In this document: positions 60,517-64,000 of the stretch, piece after piece
Layout: the number at the start of each line of letters is the position of its first letter
Position numbering within the stretch: position 1 is the stretch's first letter
From: UBA7332 sp051657165
GTDB lineage: Bacteria; Bacteroidota; Bacteroidia; Bacteroidales; UBA7332
Assembly (NCBI GenBank): GCA_051657165.1
Contig: JBOFKD010000297.1
Span: forward strand, 1 to 64,000
Direction of reading: 5' to 3'
Length of the DNA: 64,000 nt
Translations under genes and position numbers: made by a program
The notes under the pieces: generated by a model
What the model saw: only the letters and a program-made list of their open reading frames with translations
Told to the model about the DNA's origin: nothing
Database searches by the model: none

Positions 60517-60596
60517 TTTGCTTAAGAGAAATTCGAAATTCTCTTAAGAGAAAATGGAAAACCACTTAAGAGAATTTCCGAAAGCTCTTTAGTGAA
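60517..60596. repeat. Palindrome tetrad E (TTCTCTTAAGAGAA type, 22-bp period)
   Basis: Four 14-bp units start at 60517, 60539, 60561 and 60583 (exact 22-bp period). Unit 2 is a perfect palindrome; units 1 and 3 keep only the right half (CTTAAGAGAA); unit 4 is AGCTCTTTAGTGAA. Only 24 bp after tetrad D. Confidence 0.9.
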
Positions 60597-60636
60597 TAAA
60601 AACTATACACAGAGTTTTGCATTTTGAATCGACACA

Positions 60637-60817
60637 ATCAGCACTTTTGGATTAAAGAGATGATTAACAGGCGTATAGGTGTGCTGATTCACCTCAACTG
60701 AATCAGCACTGAGAGCTTCAATCAGCACACCTATCAGCACACTTAATATTAATGTATACATCTTATTATCAATCATTAGTAACATCACAATGCTGATTGT
60801 GCTGATAGTGCTGATTG
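60637..60817. repeat. Cluster of ATCAGCAC/GTGCTGAT octamers with overlapping hairpins
   Basis: The octamer occurs at 60637, 60681 (inverted), 60702, 60721, 60733, 60799 (inverted) and 60808 (inverted), plus a TGCTGATTG triplet-repeat at 60791-60817 (9-bp period). GTGCTGATTCA (60681-60691) pairs with TGAATCAGCAC (60699-60709). Alternatively ATAGGTGTGCTGATT (60675-60689) pairs with its perfect complement at 60720-60734. The two helices exclude one another. The only frame here (minus, 60603-60788) does not look coding. The remaining 60820-61000 holds nothing recognisable. Confidence 0.85.
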
Positions 60818-60999
60818 AAAATCAAACTTTATGTGCGTTATTAGAAATCCGGGATCAGCGTATAAAGAAGGTTGGTGTGAAAGCTGCAATAAACAACAGG
60901 ATAAAAGACAGTGATCTTTCGTTCCCTGCCAGATAATATATTCCTTTTATGCATATAATCAGATAACATGTATACATATCGAAACATCTTCTTACTGAA

Positions 61000-61035
61000 A
61001 AGGGTGTGTCAAAATCGCATTGATCTGACACACCC
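61000..61035 (-). terminator. Terminator after nadE
   Basis: GGGTGTGTCA (61002-61011) pairs perfectly with TGACACACCC (61026-61035); on the minus strand it is followed by TTTT. Confidence 0.8.
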
Positions 61036-61071
61036 TCAAAAAACATTACCCAACGGACTTTCGTCCGTATT

Positions 61072-61884
61072 TTATTTCACAATATCCAGATGCCCGAATA
61101 ACTCTTCCCGTTTAATAAATACCGGATTCAAGCGTTTAAAAGCTGAAGCCTTATGACGTGCAATCACTTTTTGATTAATCGCGTCACTTCCATCCTGAAG
61201 ATAAGTAAGCAAAGCTGCATCCACTTCCTCGTAATTAGCTGCGCCCAGTTGCTCTACATCACTCGATGTAATACCCAGTCCATCTGTCGGAACGCAATCA
61301 ATACAAGCCTGAAGGGCTTCCCGCTGTGCTTCATGAGGAAGAGTTGTCAGCATATAGTTCGCAAGCTTATATACTTCCGTCTTCCACAATCCGAATAAAG
61401 GATCAAAGTCCCCGACATCGCCATGAAGTGTCCAGAATCCAAGTTGCCATTCCGTCTGATTATCGGTACTGATAACCATTCCTCTATGCTTCTGAGCCAG
61501 ATTATATAAATAAATCATGCGCATACGGGCTTTAATATTCCCGACACGCAACTTATACTCCTTCGTAGATGTATCTTCCAGGGGCTCCTCTTCAATCGTT
61601 GAAAGAGTTACCTTATACAACTCTGTCAGATCTACTTCGCGAAAATCATGACAAAAAGCTTCTCCGATCATCACGGAGCGCTTTCTTTCAGCCGGAGTAT
61701 TCGTTTCGATAGTAATACTACGACCGATCAACTGAATACCCAGTTCATCGCAAATTGGACGCAACAATACTGTTGTTAATGCAGAGTCAATACCTCCTGA
61801 CTCTCCAATTATTAAAGCTTTCAGATTCGCCTTCTCAACATACTCTTTTGTAATACGCTGAATTTTTTCTGCTATTACTTTCAT
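61072..61884 (-). CDS. nadE: NAD+ synthetase, ammonia-dependent
   Basis: 270 residues; converts NaAD to NAD+. ATP-pyrophosphatase P-loop GESGGIDSALTTVLL (about 27), then STDNQTEWQLGFWTLHGDVGDFDPLFGLWKTEVYKLANYM, the NadE signature. There is no glutaminase domain, so it uses ammonia, or glutamine through a partner. Last gene of the folP-dacA-nadE series, 16 bp after dacA. Confidence 0.95.
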   Translation of the reverse strand: MKVIAEKIQRITKEYVEKANLKALIIGESGGIDSALTTVLLRPICDELGIQLIGRSITIETNTPAERKRSVMIGEAFCHDFREVDLTELYKVTLSTIEEEPLEDTSTKEYKLRVGNIKARMRMIYLYNLAQKHRGMVISTDNQTEWQLGFWTLHGDVGDFDPLFGLWKTEVYKLANYMLTTLPHEAQREALQACIDCVPTDGLGITSSDVEQLGAANYEEVDAALLTYLQDGSDAINQKVIARHKASAFKRLNPVFIKREELFGHLDIVK

Positions 61885-61900
61885 ATCTATCCTTCTAAAA

Positions 61901-62656
61901 TTACATACTTAACAGACTCTCCAATTCTTCGGGAGTTATATTTTTCCGCAGATCACCCTTGTAAGCAAAAGATATTTTGCCTCGCTCCTCCGAAACAATA
62001 ATAGCTTTTGCATCCGTCTCCTGAGTGATTCCTAAAGCCGCCCTGTGTCTTAAGCCCATTTCTTTAGGTATGAGCTGAGAGTGAGAAACCGGCAATATAC
62101 AACCAACCGCTGCTATCTTATTTTCTGAGATAATCATAGCCCCGTCATGAAGCGGACTATTTTTAAAGAAAATATTCTCAATCAGCCGGGTACTGATTAT
62201 CGCGTCCACAGCTTCTCCGGTTGTTTTAAAGGATTGCAGACTCACATTCTCTTCGATAACTATCAGAGCTCCACATCGTTGTTTAGCCATATTCCGGCAA
62301 GCTATCACAATAGGCATAAAACTTTGCTTCTCCGGTTCCTCCTTATTCGGCCGAATCAGATGATAAATATATTTCCATCTTTTATGCGAACCTAAGGTCA
62401 AAAGGAAACGACGAATTTCCTCCTGAAACAATACAACAAGAGCAACTCCACCTACACTGATGAACTTATCCATAATATTACCGATAAGACGCATCTGCAG
62501 AATGTGACTTACGACAATCCACAAGCCTGTGATAGCAAGTAATCCGACGAAGATACTTAAAGACCCGGAAGCTTTCATCATGCGATAACTATAGTAAAGC
62601 AACAAAGCAACCAGTATAATATCAATAACATCTTTTACACCAAAGAATTGAAACAT
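61901..62656 (-). CDS. dacA: Diadenylate cyclase CdaA/DacA
   Basis: 251 residues; three N-terminal membrane helices and a DAC domain with the diagnostic HDGAMIIS (about 166) and GLRHRAALGITQETDAKAIIVSEERGKISFAYKG motifs. Makes c-di-AMP at the membrane. Five bp after folP, a neighbourhood also seen in other Bacteroidetes. No cdaR or glmM adjoins it, unlike in Firmicutes. Confidence 0.96.
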   Translation of the reverse strand: MFQFFGVKDVIDIILVALLLYYSYRMMKASGSLSIFVGLLAITGLWIVVSHILQMRLIGNIMDKFISVGGVALVVLFQEEIRRFLLTLGSHKRWKYIYHLIRPNKEEPEKQSFMPIVIACRNMAKQRCGALIVIEENVSLQSFKTTGEAVDAIISTRLIENIFFKNSPLHDGAMIISENKIAAVGCILPVSHSQLIPKEMGLRHRAALGITQETDAKAIIVSEERGKISFAYKGDLRKNITPEELESLLSM

Positions 62657-62661
62657 TGCAT

Positions 62662-63507
62662 TTATTTATTGGTTTCGTTCAACTTTTGCGTTATTCTCAC
62701 GACCTCTACCGCTTCCCGCACATCATGTACACGTAAAATATCAGCACCTTTTTGAAGCGCTATCGTATTTAATACGGTTGTTCCGTTGAGAGAATCCTTC
62801 GGTTCAATACCGAGATATTTATAAATCATTGATTTGCGCGATATCCCAACCAGAAGAGGTTTCCCAAGTATGGAGAAGTGTTCCATAAAACTCATCAGTT
62901 CATAATTCTGATCTATTGTCTTGCTAAAGCCAAATCCGGGATCAAGAACAACATTCGCTACACCAAGCTCCCTCAACCGATCCAGCTTTTCCACGAAATA
63001 GTGACAGATATCCTGAAACAGATCTGCATAGCTGCAATTCTTCTGCATAGTCTGAGGCGTACCTTTCATATGCATCATTATATAAGCACAATTCAAATCG
63101 GCTATTGTCTGGTACATATCAGGATCTAATTCTCCACCGGATATATCATTGACGATCTGCACACCATATTCTTCAACAGCCCTGCGTGCTACCTGCGAAC
63201 GGAAAGTATCAACGGACACAATTGCATCGGGAGAGATTCGCCGAAGAATCTTCAAAGCGCCTTCCAGTCGCCGCCACTCTTCTTCAGGAGATATATCCGT
63301 TGCATCCGGACGGGATGAGTAAGCTCCGACATCAATCATATCAGCTCCCTGACGTATAATTTCGGCAATACGATTTTCGATTTCCATTTCTGTCGTGCAC
63401 CGGCTTTTCTCAAAAAAAGAATCCGGCGTCGCATTTAGAATACCCATCACTTTAGGAGTATCGAAATGGATCAGCTCTCCTCCCAGATTTAATGAACTAT
63501 ATGGCAT
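62662..63507 (-). CDS. folP: Dihydropteroate synthase
   Basis: 281 residues; joins pABA to DHPPP in folate synthesis. KVMGILNATPDSFFEKSR (Pterin-binding signature 1), DMIDVGAYSSRPDATDISPEEEWRR (signature 2), NDISGGELD and DPGFGFSKTIDQN and LLVGISRKSMIYKYLG are all in order. A candidate minus-strand -7 box TATTTTTG is at 63620-63613. Divergent from the Lrp-type gene. Confidence 0.97.
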   Translation of the reverse strand: MPYSSLNLGGELIHFDTPKVMGILNATPDSFFEKSRCTTEMEIENRIAEIIRQGADMIDVGAYSSRPDATDISPEEEWRRLEGALKILRRISPDAIVSVDTFRSQVARRAVEEYGVQIVNDISGGELDPDMYQTIADLNCAYIMMHMKGTPQTMQKNCSYADLFQDICHYFVEKLDRLRELGVANVVLDPGFGFSKTIDQNYELMSFMEHFSILGKPLLVGISRKSMIYKYLGIEPKDSLNGTTVLNTIALQKGADILRVHDVREAVEVVRITQKLNETNK

Positions 63508-63640
63508 TTTTCTGATGTTTTAATGATTAATCAACTAATACGGATCAAATCCGAATAATTAAACCAGCTTCTAAATTAATCTGAAAATTACATATTTACA
63601 GGCTATACGGAACAAAAATAAAACAAATAAACTTTTTTAT

Positions 63641-63680
63641 AGCTAAAATAGCTTGCAATTTGGAAACTTGTTTATCTTTG
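63641..63680 (+). promoter_or_regulatory. Promoter region of the Lrp-type gene
   Basis: TATCTTTG (63673-63680) fits the -7 consensus, 28 bp before the ATG, with a TTG at 63653 (17 bp spacing, shorter than usual). A small inverted repeat AGCTA AAA TAGCT (63641-63653) overlaps the -33 region and could be an autoregulatory site. Confidence 0.45.
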
Positions 63681-63708
63681 TGGTAGAAAAAACCAAATTC
63701 CTGCTTGT

Positions 63709-64000
63709 ATGGACAAAATAGATCAACTAGACAAAAAGATTTTAAAAATAATCTCACAAAACGCTCGTATTCCGTTTAAGGATGTCGCTGCGGAATGTGG
63801 CGTTTCACGTGCAGCTATTCACCAGCGCGTTCAAAGAATGATTGACATGAACGTGATAGTAGGATCCGGATACTTTGTTAACCCGAAAGTCTTAGGCTAT
63901 AAAACCTGTACTTACGTTGGAGTACGTCTCGAGAAAGGCTCGATGTATAAAGATGTAGTTCCTGAACTAAGTAAAATTCCTGAAGTGGTTGAATGCCATT
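63709..64000 (+). CDS. Lrp/AsnC-family regulator (3' end outside window)
   Basis: 97 codons visible, reading MDKIDQLDKKILKIISQNARIPFKDVAAECGVSRAAIHQRVQRM, a typical Lrp/AsnC helix-turn-helix, followed by the start of the RAM ligand-binding domain (YKTCTYVGVRLEKGSMYKDVVPELSKIPEVVECH). Such proteins respond to amino acids and often repress their own gene. Open to the right edge, so only the N-terminal two thirds are present. Confidence 0.93.
   Translation, partial: MDKIDQLDKKILKIISQNARIPFKDVAAECGVSRAAIHQRVQRMIDMNVIVGSGYFVNPKVLGYKTCTYVGVRLEKGSMYKDVVPELSKIPEVVECH

Noticed and set aside
60603..60788. 61-codon minus-strand frame in the octamer cluster
   Set aside because: It is made of the repeated ATCAGCAC words and their hairpins; no coding character.
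63804..63813. GTTTCACGTG inside the Lrp-type gene as a parS site
   Set aside because: Only 10 of 16 parS positions match and it lies in a conserved helix-turn-helix coding stretch; chance is likely.
1..64000. tRNA, rRNA, tmRNA or complete insertion sequences
   Set aside because: I saw no cloverleaf with a GTTCRANNC arm, no rRNA block and no transposase-like protein in the window; a covariance-model scan would be needed to exclude a missed small RNA.

Overview
The window is about 64 kb of a Bacteroidales chromosome. The family is my inference; a Tannerellaceae- or Dysgonomonadaceae-like genome would fit. Evidence seen: Bacteroidetes-type promoters (TTTG, about 20 bp, TAnnTTTG), lipoproteins with acidic residues after the lipobox Cys, an S9B dipeptidyl peptidase, a DUF5683 gene beside parAB, a thiS-thiE-thiG-thiC-thiH-thiF operon, a DUF4476 protein, OstA-like and tandem parvulin-type folding factors, and moderate to low GC.

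Layout. 1-1.2 kb: gene-poor edge with a small ORF and a lipoprotein. 1.2-8.2 kb (minus): two membrane proteins, purD, a DPP IV-like peptidase and a THUMP rRNA methyltransferase with a long Arg/Gly-rich repeat tail. 8.6-12.7 kb (plus): parA, parB, DUF5683 and a MltD-type lytic transglycosylase. 13-19 kb (plus): an integral membrane UPF0104-type protein, pepD, yjdM, a rhodanese and a CPA2 antiporter. 19.1-20.8 kb: divergent oxyR and rubrerythrin. 20.8-21.8 kb: a gene-free kilobase full of structured repeats. 21.8-23.7 kb: surE-lpxB. 23.9-24.5 kb: an AT-rich two-gene cassette (45-aa ORF overlapping a DUF6169-like gene). 24.6-30.8 kb (minus): sdaA, a radical SAM protein, DUF389, a flippase and ruvB. 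30.9-37.8 kb (plus): a TPP riboswitch and the complete thiD-S-E-G-C-H-F operon. 38.3-46.8 kb: an outer-membrane protein gene and an accessory cluster of five related surface lipoproteins around a DUF4476 gene. 47.6-60.2 kb (minus): NlpC/P60, mutL, a small membrane protein, OstA-like, three SurA/parvulin-type factors, a UPF0104-type protein, GT2 and an ArnT-like transferase. 61.1-63.5 kb (minus): nadE, dacA and folP. 63.7 kb to the end: the start of an Lrp/AsnC regulator.

Functional groups: envelope biogenesis (LpxB, OstA-like, SurA-like chain, MltD, flippase, ArnT/GT2/UPF0104), thiamine synthesis under a riboswitch, peroxide defence (OxyR-rubrerythrin), chromosome segregation (ParAB) and DNA repair (MutL, RuvB).

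The most unusual signal is intergenic. Five islands (two at 21.2-21.5 kb, one at 38.1 kb, two at 60.4-60.6 kb) each carry exactly four copies of a 14-18 bp palindrome-like unit at a strict 22-bp period (21 bp in one island). Each island has its own core sequence. The 38-kb island is bracketed by a perfect 18-bp inverted repeat placed symmetrically 34 bp from the tetrad. I know of no described family with conserved four-fold architecture and locus-specific cores; this is the best candidate here for something new.
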